Positions 63,456-64,000 of a stretch of 64,000 nt of DNA are shown in pieces. The notes below the pieces were generated by a model. It was not told where the DNA came from. It was given only the letters and a program-made list of their open reading frames with translations, and ran no database searches. The stretch comes from Terriglobales bacterium (GTDB lineage: Bacteria > Acidobacteriota > Terriglobia > Terriglobales > Acidobacteriaceae): assembly GCA_030038475.1 (NCBI GenBank), contig JASHOU010000216.1, positions 95,715 to 159,714 of the forward strand. The letters are read 5' to 3'. A program made the translations under genes and the position numbers. Numbering within the stretch: position 1 is the first letter of the stretch; the number at the start of each line of letters is the position of its first letter.

Positions 63456-64000
<545 letters not shown>

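Overview
The window reads as a chromosomal segment of an acidobacterium-like soil organism (inference from gene families, about 55-58% GC by eye, and a dispersed repeat of a kind I associate with Acidobacteriota; no rRNA or tRNA is present to prove it). Almost all of 1-50.5 kb is one large surface-polysaccharide locus; 50.5-64 kb is more ordinary chromosome.

Region 1 (1-25.5 kb, mostly minus strand) holds two AsnB-type amidotransferases, two GT2 and four GT4 glycosyltransferases, a dTDP-4-amino-4,6-dideoxygalactose transaminase/acetyltransferase pair (WecE/WecD type, Fuc4NAc synthesis), three small SAM methyltransferases, a large GT-C-like membrane protein, an O-antigen polymerase/ligase, a sulfatase-fold protein and a deacetylase-like protein. 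A lone plus-strand gene (6026-8689) encodes a secreted beta-helix protein.

Region 2 (25.5-32.8 kb) holds a Wzx-type flippase and a compact acyl-modification cassette: FkbH-like HAD enzyme, acyl carrier protein, TylF-type O-methyltransferase, DUF4910 protein and AAC(3)-type acyltransferase. Region 3 (32.8-42.8 kb) is a complete CMP-pseudaminic acid (Pse) pathway with unusual fusions: PseB, PseC, a three-domain protein (Gfo/Idh oxidoreductase + SpsF-type cytidylyltransferase + class III aminotransferase), a PseG-PseH fusion and PseI, plus one plus-strand GT-B-like protein with HP and SS motifs expected of nonulosonate/Kdo-type transferases. The gene set of regions 2+3 resembles, from memory, the Campylobacter jejuni flagellin-glycan locus (Cj1295-Cj1317), where pseudaminic acid carries di-O-methylglyceryl groups. 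My main proposal is that this window encodes a methyl-glyceryl-decorated pseudaminic acid put into an envelope polysaccharide.

Region 4 (42.8-50.5 kb): a NodB deacetylase and a GNAT-like protein on the minus strand, diverging from a Wzc-type tyrosine autokinase, a TPR protein and a second O-antigen ligase/polymerase. A c-di-GMP PilZ protein and a LuxR-type regulator with a receiver that lacks its phospho-acceptor site follow.

Region 5 (51.7-64 kb): a palindromic dispersed repeat, proline-catabolic aldehyde dehydrogenase (pruA), a cytochrome P460-like protein, tryptophanase, a giant GH18-like + deacetylase + GT2 protein (a one-piece relative of PgaB/PgaC), a GT39-like membrane protein whose frame runs into a lipoprotein, a LolA-like protein, a small membrane-anchored protein and the 3' part of serS.
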